A stretch of DNA of 64,000 bases, from NCBI RefSeq assembly GCF_017303275.1, contig NZ_JAFKOJ010000011.1, forward strand, positions 1-64,000. Direction: 5' to 3'. The position numbers and the translations under genes are program-made. This document shows positions 1 to 7,319 of the stretch, one piece after another; position 1 is the first letter of the stretch, and each line of letters starts with the position of its first letter. The DNA comes from Bacillus sp. NTK034 (GTDB taxonomy: Bacteria > Bacillota > Bacilli > Bacillales > Cytobacillaceae). The notes below the pieces were generated by a model, which ran no database searches, was not told the DNA's origin, and worked only from the letters and a program-made list of their open reading frames with translations.

Positions 1-88
1 AAGTTTGAGTTAGAGTCGTGTCTTACTCATATCTTACTGAGGAGCCCTATTTTTTTCAAAGCTCAGAAATAACGATCTACAGGAATGC

Positions 89-137
89 TAACCTGCCCCC
101 TTTATTGCATAAGAAAAAGCTGCCTTGTTCGACAGCT
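89..137 (-). repeat. Terminator-repeat copy R1
   Basis: Read on the minus strand, a hairpin AGCTG(10-nt loop)CAGCT is followed by TTTTTCTT and then a conserved tail ending GGGGGCAGGTT. It lies 30 bases after the stop of the DUF3888 gene and would act as its intrinsic terminator. The same hairpin-plus-tail arrangement recurs through this window (R2-R9, R12). Confidence 0.7.
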
Positions 138-167
138 GTTCTTGAGCGTAATCACATTTTATTTTAT

Positions 168-581
168 CTAGGCTGGACTTCGACATTCATATTTTTCATT
201 GGGATCAAATTTTCTTACACGATATTCTTGCATTATCCATTTACCTTCTGTTCCCCAATCTTTTTTTAAGGTTACTGTGAATATGTCCAAAAAATTATGA
301 GCACCAGTAAATGTAACGAATTCAATTTCAACTTCGAAATACCAAGAACCTGAGTGACGAAGTTTTTTTATGTCTATAACCTTTTCACAAAATGAACCTA
401 TATTGTAGGCTGTCCCGTAGTAATCCTCTACTGCCGCAAACATTGCTTGCTTTAAAAGGTCAATCACAGCATCCTCTAATATATTTTCTCTTTTTGATTC
501 ACTTCTTGTTAATTTAGCATGGGTTGTAGTTGTTATATGCATTAAAACAACAATGATAAGGATCGCATATAACCTTTTCAT
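168..581 (-). CDS. DUF3888 family secreted protein
   Basis: A 137-residue protein with an N-terminal signal peptide (residues 1-23, hydrophobic run ending THA). The mature part fits DUF3888: the pattern AVEDYYG, a middle strand rich in I/V/K, then EVEIEFVTFTGAHN, which is the family's most conserved block. DUF3888 proteins are small exported Bacillus proteins of unknown function. ATG at 581 is chosen over the TTG one codon upstream because AAAGGTGA lies at the right distance. It is a single gene followed by repeat R1. Function unknown; assignment is by recalled family pattern. Confidence 0.7.
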   Translation of the reverse strand: MKRLYAILIIVVLMHITTTTHAKLTRSESKRENILEDAVIDLLKQAMFAAVEDYYGTAYNIGSFCEKVIDIKKLRHSGSWYFEVEIEFVTFTGAHNFLDIFTVTLKKDWGTEGKWIMQEYRVRKFDPNEKYECRSPA

Positions 582-640
582 CAAATCACCTTTAAAATGT
601 TATTGAAGGTATTTTTTCCTGGCAAGAAGACTATATTCTT

Positions 641-728
641 ATTCAACAAACCTGCCCCGTTAGTCGAATAAGAAAAAGAGCTGCCAATCCATACTGATCT
701 TCAACTCTTGCACCCTATTGTTTAAGTA
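641..728 (-). repeat. Terminator-repeat copy R2 (full length)
   Basis: The most complete copy of the family. On the minus strand it runs from GGGTGCAAGAGTTGAAGATC, through a hairpin closing on GGCAGCTCTTTTTCTT, to the tail CTAACGGGGCAGGTTTGTTG. It lies in the gap downstream of the 136-residue gene at 788-1198. It ends in a T-run and so should terminate transcription. Confidence 0.7.
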
Positions 729-752
729 TATTTATTCACAAATTTATTACAG

Positions 753-780
753 AAATGCTGTCCCGTTAGTTTAATAATAG
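753..780 (-). repeat. Terminator-repeat tail fragment
   Basis: Only the tail of the repeat (minus strand: AACTAACGGGACAGC) sits eight bases from the stop of the gene at 788. With R2 next to it, the gene is followed by one and a third copies, as if one element had inserted into or been appended to another. Confidence 0.5.
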
Positions 781-787
781 TTTAAGT

Positions 788-1198
788 TCATTTTTCGAAT
801 CTAACTAAGGTTTTTTCAGGGATTTCAATTTGGTTAATATCAAAATTATTGATTTGTAAGATGATCTCACCCTCCCGCTCTTCAGCTTCTTCTCCAACCC
901 AACAACTGTACAGTTCAAAAAAATCTCCTTTTTCAAGGTAACTGTCCATAATATTACATAGTTCCAATAGCTTCTTTTTCGATTCGGAACGGATTTCTGG
1001 AGTCGTATATTCTGAAATAATAATGCCCCAATGACTTGATACTTCATAGACATAAGGGGTTGTAAATTGATGTTTCTTTACATTTAGTTGTTCATAATCA
1101 CCTGCAAAACAACTGCCAATATAAAAAAAATCCTCCGTATATTCATCATCATTATTCGGTATTTCTACATTACAACCAATATAGGAAGCAAAACTCAT
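788..1198 (-). CDS. Hypothetical cytoplasmic protein
   Basis: A 136-residue acidic protein without signal peptide or membrane segment; not recognised. It opens MSFASYIGCNVEIP and contains a C-rich aromatic segment (FYIGSCFAGDYE and LYSCWVGEE) and alternating beta-like stretches near the C-terminus. The ATG is preceded by AAGGAGTGAG, a strong ribosome binding site. It stands alone, followed by repeat R2. The size and composition resemble immunity-type or YfmQ-like small Bacillus proteins, but no family can be named. Confidence 0.6.
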   Translation of the reverse strand: MSFASYIGCNVEIPNNDDEYTEDFFYIGSCFAGDYEQLNVKKHQFTTPYVYEVSSHWGIIISEYTTPEIRSESKKKLLELCNIMDSYLEKGDFFELYSCWVGEEAEEREGEIILQINNFDINQIEIPEKTLVRFEK

Positions 1199-1230
1199 TT
1201 CGACTCACTCCTTATTATTGATTTTAGACT

Positions 1231-1311
1231 ATTCTGCCCCGTTGTTAAAAAAGAAAAAAACTACCCGGTTCTGCAGCTCATCTTGCCACAAGTTAGTTGA
1301 AAAAACTAACT
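1231..1311 (-). repeat. Terminator-repeat copy R3, without a gene
   Basis: A recognisable copy (minus strand: CAACTAACTTGTGGCAAG, hairpin around GAGCTGCAG, T-run, tail AACAACGGGGCAGA). Unlike the other copies it follows no minus-strand gene: the next gene, at 1390, points away from it. Its outer end forms a small inverted repeat (AGTTAGTT/AAACTAACT, 1291-1311). It may mark a gene that has been lost. Confidence 0.55.
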
Positions 1312-1337
1312 AATTCTTAGTGCATATTTTATTTAAA

Positions 1338-1365
1338 TTGAATCCAATTACCGCTTTGTTATAAT
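1338..1365 (+). promoter_or_regulatory. SigA-type promoter of the 1390 gene
   Basis: TTGAAT (1338-1343), 16-base spacer, TATAAT (1360-1365), then an AT-rich leader with GAGGGG before the ATG at 1390. Confidence 0.6.
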
Positions 1366-1389
1366 AAAAATAAAAAAGAGGGGCAACGG

Positions 1390-1917
1390 ATGTATAAATC
1401 ATTTTTATATGCATTAGTTCTTACACTACTCTATTTCATAATCTGGGTAGGAATAGAATCTATACACATAAAAGTTGTTATAGGTATTATTGGGCTAACT
1501 TTTATACCCCAGGTAAGGAAAAAACTTTACAAAACTCCACTTGTAATTAGAAAAAGTAAAGTTGCCCTTTATACTTCTTTATTTTTCACCTTTTTACTCT
1601 TCATTCTTGATATAAAGTCATTGATAACAGAGACTAACAATAGTTCCATTGATTTCAATGTCATTGTTCTTATATTTTTATCTAGTTTGTTGGGAAGCTT
1701 TATGTATGGAATACCTGTTTCGTTACTGTCAGATTTTATTACAACAAATGTTAAGAGATTTCGTTTCTATCTTTCTTTATTGGTGCATATCGGATTCAGC
1801 TTGATTTCTTTTTTCTTTCTCGGTCCATTAATGATATTAGCTACTATCTTTGCATTTTTATTTTTCCTTATAGATGAATTTGTAAGAAAAAGAGAAAATA
1901 CCGCTCTTGAAATATAA
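1390..1917 (+). CDS. Hypothetical integral membrane protein
   Basis: A 175-residue, strongly hydrophobic protein with about five predicted membrane segments (roughly residues 7-27, 28-42, 58-78, 90-115, 125-165) and a short basic C-terminal tail ending RKRENTALEI. No family recognised. It has its own promoter, a GAGGGG ribosome binding site and its own terminator just after the stop, so it is a self-contained plus-strand unit between minus-strand genes and carries no copy of the terminator-repeat. Confidence 0.65.
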   Translation: MYKSFLYALVLTLLYFIIWVGIESIHIKVVIGIIGLTFIPQVRKKLYKTPLVIRKSKVALYTSLFFTFLLFILDIKSLITETNNSSIDFNVIVLIFLSSLLGSFMYGIPVSLLSDFITTNVKRFRFYLSLLVHIGFSLISFFFLGPLMILATIFAFLFFLIDEFVRKRENTALEI

Positions 1918-1926
1918 CTTTAATTT

Positions 1927-1953
1927 AAACCGCATTTCCTGCGGTTTTTTCTT
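1927..1953 (+). terminator. Intrinsic terminator
   Basis: AACCGC / GCGGTT hairpin directly followed by TTTTTTCTTG, ten bases after the stop of the membrane protein gene. Confidence 0.75.
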
Positions 1954-1993
1954 GCTCAGTACTTGTCTATACGCATATCAGTTTATTATTTCA

Positions 1994-2044
1994 CAAACCT
2001 GCCCCGTATGTTTGAAAAGTAAAAGCTGCCTGATTAGCAGCTGA
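1994..2044 (-). repeat. Terminator-repeat copy R4
   Basis: Begins within a few bases of the TAG stop of the hydrolase gene at 2046. Minus strand: CAGCTGC hairpin partner GGCAGCT, TTTTACTTTT, then the tail ACATACGGGGCAGGTTTGTG. The hairpin is the only terminator for that gene. Confidence 0.65.
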
Positions 2045-2045
2045 A

Positions 2046-2771
2046 CTAATTATTCTCAATTAACTTTTTTATCGCACAGACTACAACTTCCGGTTCATCA
2101 TTTTGTATATAGTGAGCACTGTTTTCAGCAATTACCAATTCTCCATCAGAGGATATTTCAAGCATCTCTCTCTGCATTTCATTCCATAACTTTTGTGATT
2201 CCATAGAATAATGAGCTTTTTTACCCGCTGAAAGAACAATTAATGGTACATTTAATTTTTGTCTAGTATCTTTTAACTGCTTTAGGCTTTCCATAAATTC
2301 TCCATAATTTCCTTCGTAAACGAATTGCTTGTTATATGCTTGTTGAAAATCTTGTGACATTGTAGGGAGAAAACGTTCTTTGTAATCTTCGGGAGTAGAG
2401 TCAATCAAGACTAGTCCACAAACTTCATTTGCATATTCTGTAGCAAACATCCGCATATTTACTCCGCCAAATGAATGACCTACTAATATGTAGGGAGGCT
2501 TAATCTTGGCTTCACTAAGCAGTTCCTTTAATTCTTTTACCATTTCACGGCTGGTTCTGGGATTAGAACTTGATTCACTTTTCCCAAGTCCAGCTCTATC
2601 ATAAATTAGTACACTAGACAGCATTGAAATCTCCCTTAATACTGAATTCCAGGCCTTAGAAAAGTCTCCATATCCAGCATCCATTATGACTGTTGGCTTT
2701 CCGTTATTTTCTCCCACCAATTTAGCATATAGTTTACATTTACTTATATGTATAAACATTTCCTTACCCAT
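2046..2771 (-). CDS. Alpha/beta hydrolase
   Basis: A 241-residue single-domain alpha/beta hydrolase. Visible are the oxyanion region (VIMDAGYGDFS, residues 29-39), the Asp-Arg strand motif VLIYDRAGLGKSES, the nucleophile elbow VGHSFGGVN (Ser near 100), an acid candidate in LVLIDSTPEDY and the catalytic His in ENSAHYIQNDEP near the C-terminus. It probably hydrolyses a small ester or amide in the cytosol; the substrate cannot be read. GAGAGGA precedes the ATG. Solitary gene followed by repeat R4. Confidence 0.85.
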   Translation of the reverse strand: MGKEMFIHISKCKLYAKLVGENNGKPTVIMDAGYGDFSKAWNSVLREISMLSSVLIYDRAGLGKSESSSNPRTSREMVKELKELLSEAKIKPPYILVGHSFGGVNMRMFATEYANEVCGLVLIDSTPEDYKERFLPTMSQDFQQAYNKQFVYEGNYGEFMESLKQLKDTRQKLNVPLIVLSAGKKAHYSMESQKLWNEMQREMLEISSDGELVIAENSAHYIQNDEPEVVVCAIKKLIENN

Positions 2772-2832
2772 TGGTTCATTCCTCTCGTTTTGCCAACTAT
2801 CCTAGTTAAAATTTAGCAATATTAAAACTCTT

Positions 2833-2893
2833 ATTCAATAATCCTGCCCTTTAGTTCAAAAAGAAAAAAGCCGCCTGTTTTGGCAGCCAGACC
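2833..2893 (-). repeat. Terminator-repeat copy R5
   Basis: Minus strand: GTCTGGCTGCC, loop AAAACA, GGCGGCTTTTTTCTTTTT, tail GAACTAAAGGGCAGGATT. This is the GCTGCC/GGCGGC subtype, almost identical in its hairpin to R10 at 34241. It follows the BstA-like gene. Confidence 0.7.
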
Positions 2894-2911
2894 TTATATT
2901 AATATTAATTC

Positions 2912-3430
2912 TTACCAGCCCATACGATTACATAAAGAAGTAATTTGCGCAAGATGATGTTTACCATGCCAAGCGTAGATTCCGATATTTTCACCTATTG
3001 AAACTTCTCCTGAATCTGGGTGAATAAATGTTTTTTCCATATCAGCCGGACTTAGACTACGTAATAGGTAGGTCCAGCGTTTGTGCAGTACTTCGAGAAG
3101 TGAAAGTGAAATATCAATCGACAATTTATAATCAGATAGTTCCGCCCAATTTGTTTCATCATATGGCTTAATTACAGGGTTTTCTTCAGTAAGAGCCAAT
3201 TTAAAGCGAACATAGGCATTCATATGACTATCCGCAAGATGATGCATTACTTGTCGAACAGTCCACCCTCCTGTACGATAGGCTGTATCTAGCTTTATAT
3301 TATCTAAGTCCCTTACAGCATCTCGTAATAATCTTGGTAAATCTTCAATCTCATTTATCCAAATGCTCGTAACATTCTTAGTAATTTCACCATTAAATTG
3401 AAAGTGGCCAATTGGGTATTTCAAATCCAT
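2912..3430 (-). CDS. bstA: BstA/YfiT-type bacillithiol transferase (DinB superfamily)
   Basis: A 172-residue four-helix-bundle DinB-superfamily protein that follows the B. subtilis YfiT/BstA sequence closely from residue 3 (LKYPIG) to the C-terminus (NRMGW). The metal-binding histidines are visible: [11 protein letters not shown] near residue 67 and [10 protein letters not shown] near residue 156. BstA enzymes are divalent-metal-dependent S-transferases that conjugate bacillithiol to electrophiles; that is family knowledge, and the substrate here is unknown. The ATG has a GGAGGAAAAG site. Monocistronic, followed by R5. Confidence 0.85.
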   Translation of the reverse strand: MDLKYPIGHFQFNGEITKNVTSIWINEIEDLPRLLRDAVRDLDNIKLDTAYRTGGWTVRQVMHHLADSHMNAYVRFKLALTEENPVIKPYDETNWAELSDYKLSIDISLSLLEVLHKRWTYLLRSLSPADMEKTFIHPDSGEVSIGENIGIYAWHGKHHLAQITSLCNRMGW

Positions 3431-3539
3431 CTGCTTTTCCTCCTAAAACAATTGATGATCGCGCCTAACTAAATAAAGGATTAATAATATGTAATTCTCC
3501 ATCAAATCCTCTAATTCTTTTACACCTTAAATGTTACGT

Positions 3540-3618
3540 AACTAACCTGCCCCGTTTGTTGGAAAAGCCGGCATTGATAGCAGGATCTTCAAGTAATGCA
3601 CCCATTAGTTGAAGAAGA
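3540..3618 (-). repeat. Terminator-repeat copy R6 (degenerate hairpin)
   Basis: Both ends of the element are kept: TTCAACTAATGGGTGC at the gene side and ACAAACGGGGCAGGTTAG at the far side. The central hairpin (TGCTATCAATGCCGGC) has decayed. It follows a frameshifted gene remnant, and both appear to be degenerating together. Confidence 0.6.
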
Positions 3619-3626
3619 AGTTTTAA

Positions 3627-3805
3627 TTAATTCTCTTGTTGCTTTTTCTTATACATCTCTTTTAGTACATCTGGTCCAGGGATATTATTTATATCTTTAT
3701 TAGTTCATCTACAAATTTATCGCTTGTAAAGTCACCTTTTCCGTCTTTTGCCATTTCCATATAAGCGACGGTCATCATTTCAATGCTATTTAACATCTGA
3801 CTCAT
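3627..3805 (-). pseudogene. Frameshifted small-gene remnant
   Basis: Reading from ATG at 3805 gives MSQMLNSIEMMTVAYMEMAK..., 37 codons, to a stop in DELIKI. A shift of one base continues as DINNIPGPDVLKEMYKKKQQ and ends at 3627 next to repeat R6. A third frame upstream of 3805 also reads like coding sequence (FNQKSLPLDESDVK), so the gene probably began farther right. Charged, helical; not recognised. The open stretches interrupted by single-base shifts are what is seen; a former gene is the inference. Confidence 0.5.
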
Positions 3806-3964
3806 CTAAAGGCAATGATTTCTGATTGAAAGTAAAATAAGTTCGCTATAAGGGGTAGCGTCAGGAAAATGTAGATTTACAACGTTAAGGAAGTTTCAAT
3901 ATTAAAAAACCTAATTTTTCAGCATTAAATGAGAAATTAGGTTTTTTCATTAATAGAAAAAGAC
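3806..3964. terminator. Spacer with bidirectional terminator (3904-3947)
   Basis: AAAAAACCTAATTT pairs with AAATTAGGTTTTTT across a short loop at 3904-3947, flanked by A- and T-runs, so it can terminate in both directions. It serves the DinB gene at 3965 and replaces the terminator-repeat seen after the neighbouring genes. The rest of the spacer shows only traces of the remnant above. Confidence 0.75.
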
Positions 3965-4474
3965 TTATAAGTATTTATCAAGAATCACTTTCATATGGTG
4001 TAACTCGTGCCCGGCAATGCCATATGCAATGATACCTACCGAAACTGGGCTGTTCATTACAGTTCCATTACGAACCCACGCTGCATCATCAATGGTTGAA
4101 ATAAGGCTTAAGGTGTTGGAGCGTATCGTGTCTAAACCAGCTAGTAACTGCTCCCAGGAAAATTTGTTGAAGTTTGCCGCAGAAACGTATTGATCCTGAT
4201 CCATTGCTGGGAGTGGTGCACTTTCATTTCGTGCAATGGCAAGCATTCGATACGACATCACACGTTCCGAGTCGGTCATATGCCCAATCACTTCTTTTAA
4301 AGTCCATTTCCCTGGTGCGTACGCCTTCCTTGCTGACTCTTCTGATACGCTGCTTAAGAGGGTAATGGTCTTAGTTCGTTGCTTACTAAGTATTTCTTCA
4401 ATATCTCCATCTGGCACAAGACTAACATACCTATCATGCTCTGGATTTTCAATAAATAATGGTCGTGGACGCAC
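3965..4474 (-). CDS. DinB family protein
   Basis: A 169-residue DinB-superfamily helical bundle. The metal-ligand histidines are visible in KEVIGHMTDSERV (about residue 72) and GHELHHMKVI (about residue 159). The GTG at 4474 is preferred over the ATG five codons upstream because GGGGAGGA lies five bases before it. The family includes metal-dependent thiol-S-transferases and hydrolases; the reaction here is unknown. It is a distant paralogue of the BstA-like protein 500 bases away, and ends at a bidirectional hairpin. Confidence 0.8.
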   Translation of the reverse strand: MRPRPLFIENPEHDRYVSLVPDGDIEEILSKQRTKTITLLSSVSEESARKAYAPGKWTLKEVIGHMTDSERVMSYRMLAIARNESAPLPAMDQDQYVSAANFNKFSWEQLLAGLDTIRSNTLSLISTIDDAAWVRNGTVMNSPVSVGIIAYGIAGHELHHMKVILDKYL

Positions 4475-4663
4475 AAGAATCCTCCCCATCGGAATAGTTA
4501 TTTATGGTTCTAGGCTAATATTCGACTGTCAAAAAGATATGTCCTTTATTTTTGATATTTAATTTCATTACCGCAAAATAATTGCAAATTAAACAACTTT
4601 ATTATCTCTGTACAAATGATTTATGCAGTTAACATAATAATAATGGATTAATTCACTTTTTAT

Positions 4664-4696
4664 TCCACTAACCTGTCCCTATAGTTCAATAAAGTA
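4664..4696 (-). repeat. Terminator-repeat tail fragment R7
   Basis: Minus strand: TTGAACTATAGGGACAGGTTAG, the tail without any hairpin, ending two bases from the stop of the hydrolase at 4698. No T-run or stem remains, so it is a vestige. Confidence 0.45.
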
Positions 4697-4697
4697 T

Positions 4698-5468
4698 TTA
4701 TATTGAGTCAAGAACAGAGGACCATGCAGAAGAAGTTGGTTCAATAATTTTAAAGTGGTCTATATCTGGGAGAATAACTAGTTTTACATTTTCCCCCTTT
4801 TCTATAGCGTATTTGTAATAATCCTTACTTAAATCTACTGGAACGTGACGATCTAATTCCCCATGTATTAATACTTGTTCAACATTCATTGGCAATAATT
4901 CAGCTGGTGAAGACAATTTATAACGCTTAGGAACTTCTCCAGGGGATCCCTCTAATAGTGCAGCTGTGTGACTCTTCATTTTCTTTTGTTCATGTATATC
5001 CCACATCTTTTCTAAATCTGTAACTCCTGCTAAACTAATTATTTTTTGAATAGAAACACTAAGTTGGTTAAAGGGACTTTCATTAGGTGTGGATATTATT
5101 CTTGAACCTAACCAAAGTGCTAAATGTCCACCAGCAGAATGGCCAATAACAATAACTCTTAAAAGATCTGTTGGATATGACTCAGCAATTTTTGATAAAT
5201 GATTTACAGCATCAATAACATCATTAAACGTTCCAGCCCATCCTCCTCCTTCTTCCCCCACTCTTCGATACTCAATATTCCAAGTTGCATAACCTCTTTG
5301 GGCCAAATCATCAGCAATTGGATTATTCTCCTCTAAGTTATATCTTGCTTGCCAAAAGCCTCCGTGAATTAATACTATTACTGGACATGAGTGTGAAACT
5401 TCAGGCATTCGTAATACACCAAATTGAGATTCATGTTCTCCGTAATAGATCTTTCTTTTATTAACCAT
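4698..5468 (-). CDS. Alpha/beta hydrolase, esterase/lipase type
   Basis: A 256-residue BD-FAE-like alpha/beta hydrolase. Seen in order: oxyanion motif VLIHGGFWQARY (residues 32-43), a strand WNIEYRRVGEEGGG typical of this group, nucleophile elbow IVIGHSAGGHLALWLG (Ser near 112), acid region LIHGELDRHVPVDLS and catalytic His in ILPDIDHFKIIEP. No signal peptide, so cytosolic. Such enzymes cleave small carboxylic or arylformamide esters; kynurenine formamidase is the closest named relative in fold but there is no tryptophan-catabolism context. Solitary, with only a fragment of the repeat behind it. Confidence 0.85.
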   Translation of the reverse strand: MVNKRKIYYGEHESQFGVLRMPEVSHSCPVIVLIHGGFWQARYNLEENNPIADDLAQRGYATWNIEYRRVGEEGGGWAGTFNDVIDAVNHLSKIAESYPTDLLRVIVIGHSAGGHLALWLGSRIISTPNESPFNQLSVSIQKIISLAGVTDLEKMWDIHEQKKMKSHTAALLEGSPGEVPKRYKLSSPAELLPMNVEQVLIHGELDRHVPVDLSKDYYKYAIEKGENVKLVILPDIDHFKIIEPTSSAWSSVLDSI

Positions 5469-5560
5469 TTATAACTCCCCTTGCAACTTTTTTATAACTT
5501 TTTACTTCGATAAAAATAGCCACACTTCCTTTATAGAAGAGTAGCTAGTAACGTATAGTT

Positions 5561-5618
5561 TATTGAACAAACCTGCCCCGTTAGTAAAAAAACGTCTCTA
5601 CTTATTGTAGAAACGCAT
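5561..5618 (-). repeat. Terminator-repeat copy R8
   Basis: Minus strand: GCGTTTCTAC, loop AATAA, GTAGAGACGT, TTTTTT, tail ACTAACGGGGCAGGTTTGTT. The hairpin differs entirely in sequence from R1-R5 while the tail is nearly invariant, so the tail is conserved separately from the terminator stem. Confidence 0.7.
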
Positions 5619-5644
5619 CCATTATTAATAAATGATAAATATTG

Positions 5645-5754
5645 TTAGTTTGTTATTAACCATTTAACAGCATCATTTATGTTCTCAGCTATATAATCGG
5701 GCTTAACTTCACCCCAATGATCATAAAACTCACTGTTTATGTACTTTGCTAGTA
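5645..5754 (-). pseudogene. 3' stub of a gene (HAD-hydrolase-like tail)
   Basis: The last 36 codons, LLAKYINSEFYDHWGEVKPDY followed by IAENINDAVKWLITN, resemble the C-terminal end of HAD-superfamily hydrolases, where a KPDYxxENxxDxxxWL pattern is common. Upstream of about 5754 the open frame continues but loses that character (basic, low similarity), and opposite-strand coding begins. The 5' part of the gene is therefore missing. The family call is tentative; the stub status is better supported. Confidence 0.4.
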
Positions 5755-5755
5755 G

Positions 5756-5905
5756 GGAACACCTGCAGAGGGATCTCTGATTGCTCAAAATCAAATTTCT
5801 GAATTTGCTAAATTTAATGGAGAAATATATCACTCAAGAAATGGGCTCAGTACTTGGAATCCATTAAAGAATCAGACAAAAACAACTGCTGCTGATTGCT
5901 CTTAA
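5756..5905 (+). pseudogene. 3' stub of an unrecognised plus-strand gene
   Basis: An open frame with no start codon begins right after an in-frame TAG at 5753 and reads GTPAEGSLIAQNQISEFAKF, then NGEIYHSRNGLSTWNPLKNQ, ending TTAADCS and TAA. It has protein-like composition and a strong terminator downstream in the same direction, as expected for the end of a real gene. The 5' part is absent. No family recognised. Confidence 0.5.
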
Positions 5906-5990
5906 TACGTTCACATCAACTTGCGATCCTGTTACTAAACCATCTAATAGTTAAGACAGTTTCAATGTTAACTATGACTTAATTAACTTA

Positions 5991-6036
5991 AAAATGGCGT
6001 GCCAAAACTGTTGTCAGTTCGCACGCCATTTTTGTT
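5991..6036 (+). terminator. Intrinsic terminator
   Basis: AAAATGGCGTGC pairs with GCACGCCATTTTT over an 18-base loop, followed by TTTTTG. It matches the end of the plus-strand stub at 5756-5905 and outlived the gene. Confidence 0.8.
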
Positions 6037-6217
6037 GTCAATTATAATTTGATTCTCGTTAAACTTCGAACAGACAATTAGCGAAAGTAATGTTCTTGTC
6101 TATATAAATTAACAGTTTAAACGCTTGATAAAGGGCAATTTACAAAGGTAATGCTCCTCCATATAAAAGGATCAAAATGATATATTTTAGGAAATGGCCC
6201 CCTAAGAAATACGCTAC

Positions 6218-6321
6218 CTAATCTGTTAGTTCAGGAACCAGTAATGTGCACACAGCAAGAACAGGAATTCCAATGAGAATAACAGCTATCTTCAAAAATA
6301 ATGTGTGGTTGCTGCCTTCAT
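6218..6321 (-). pseudogene. DUF2975 gene remnant (N-terminal fragment)
   Basis: An AGAGGTG site and ATG at 6321 are followed after two codons by a one-base shift into GSNHTLFLKIAVILIGIPVL, then AVCTLLVPELTD and a stop. This mirrors residues 5-35 of the intact DUF2975 protein next door (GSTTFLKVIIFLVGIAVLAV). So a second copy existed, of which only the first membrane helix remains. Confidence 0.65.
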
Positions 6322-6350
6322 AAAAAACACCTCTTGTATATTTCAAAATG

Positions 6351-6833
6351 TTAATTGCTTTTTGGCTGCGAATCCAAGAAATCGTTTATAGGTTTTTGAA
6401 GTACGTCCACAATGGCTAGGATGATACTTGTTGCCAAGATGACCATTAGACCTAGAGATATTGGACCTGCTGCATCATCACCTGTGAATTGAACACGCAC
6501 CCTTAAATAAACTATTGCTAAAAAAATGAAGAAAATGACAGTAAAAGTGCATTTTTTAATTACCTTTAGAGATTGAAGAGATAACTCAGAAAAAGCATTA
6601 TTCTTTTCGATATAGGTTAAAAGTATAAATATTCGATACAACGCCACAGAAAAGGTAATACATATTCCATATGCACATACCAAAAGTGGATATAGCGAAT
6701 AATCACCTGGGCGCTCTATTGCATCTCTTCTGGCTGCTTCAGGCAAAAAATATATACACACGGCAAGCACTGCAATTCCAACCAGAAAAATAATGACCTT
6801 TAAGAAAGTGGTAGAACCTCGTTTATCATTCAT
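6351..6833 (-). CDS. DUF2975 family membrane protein
   Basis: A 160-residue protein with four predicted membrane segments (residues 11-31, 48-70, 92-112, 128-148), matching DUF2975 (B. subtilis YoaS type). These proteins are usually encoded directly before a small Cro/C1-type regulator (YozG type); here no such regulator follows, only the remnant of a second DUF2975 gene. Role unknown, inner membrane. The ATG is preceded by AGGTGCTTTAA. It has no obvious terminator of its own. Confidence 0.75.
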   Translation of the reverse strand: MNDKRGSTTFLKVIIFLVGIAVLAVCIYFLPEAARRDAIERPGDYSLYPLLVCAYGICITFSVALYRIFILLTYIEKNNAFSELSLQSLKVIKKCTFTVIFFIFLAIVYLRVRVQFTGDDAAGPISLGLMVILATSIILAIVDVLQKPINDFLDSQPKSN

Positions 6834-7319
6834 TTAAAGCACCTCACTTATTTAATGACAATACGAATTTAACATATGATTTATCGTTTTTCAATAAATT
6901 ATTATTGTTTCCATTGTATTACTGTTGATTGTTGAAATACCCTTTTAATTTTTAACAAAAATAAAAAGCATTTCTCATTACAAAGAAATGCTCTTTCTTT
7001 AAATGTTAAATTTACAACTTGTTCACCAAAACTGACCTTCTTTATAAATGCATCTTTTATTACTATTAATTGGAATGACGTTAAACTGACACCCCAAATA
7101 TTAGGTTAATTGCCAACCTTTTTTAAACGGACAAGAACCATTGTCATATTATTTTATCGTGTCATTTTAGATGTCAATTCTCAATGAAAAGTTTAAAATG
7201 CCTATAAGGAATTGGCATTGGTCCAATCCCTATACCAATTAATGTGTCATTTAACCAATATGCACCTCAAATCGGAACGGTTTATGGTCCGTAAGGAGGC
7301 TTTTTAACTAAAACACCAA
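6834..7319. other. Spacer with a hairpin and a short relic frame
   Basis: An imperfect hairpin (AGCATTTCT/AGAAATGCT, 6965-6992) could end transcription in either direction. At 7208-7291 a plus-strand frame without start reads GIGIGPIPIPINVSFNQYAP, then QIGTVYGP and a stop; it is Gly/Pro-rich like small spore-surface proteins but is too short to assign. Nothing else seen. Confidence 0.35.

Noticed and set aside
89-5618. attC-type integron recombination sites.
   Set aside because: The repeat does not show the R', L', L'' and R'' core sites, and no tyrosine integrase is present in the window, so the term integron is not justified.
6073-6175. Two similar stretches (CAATTA...AAAGTAATG...TATATAAA) suggesting a tandem duplication.
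   Set aside because: Identity is low and drops out after about 30 bases; possible, but within chance for AT-rich DNA.
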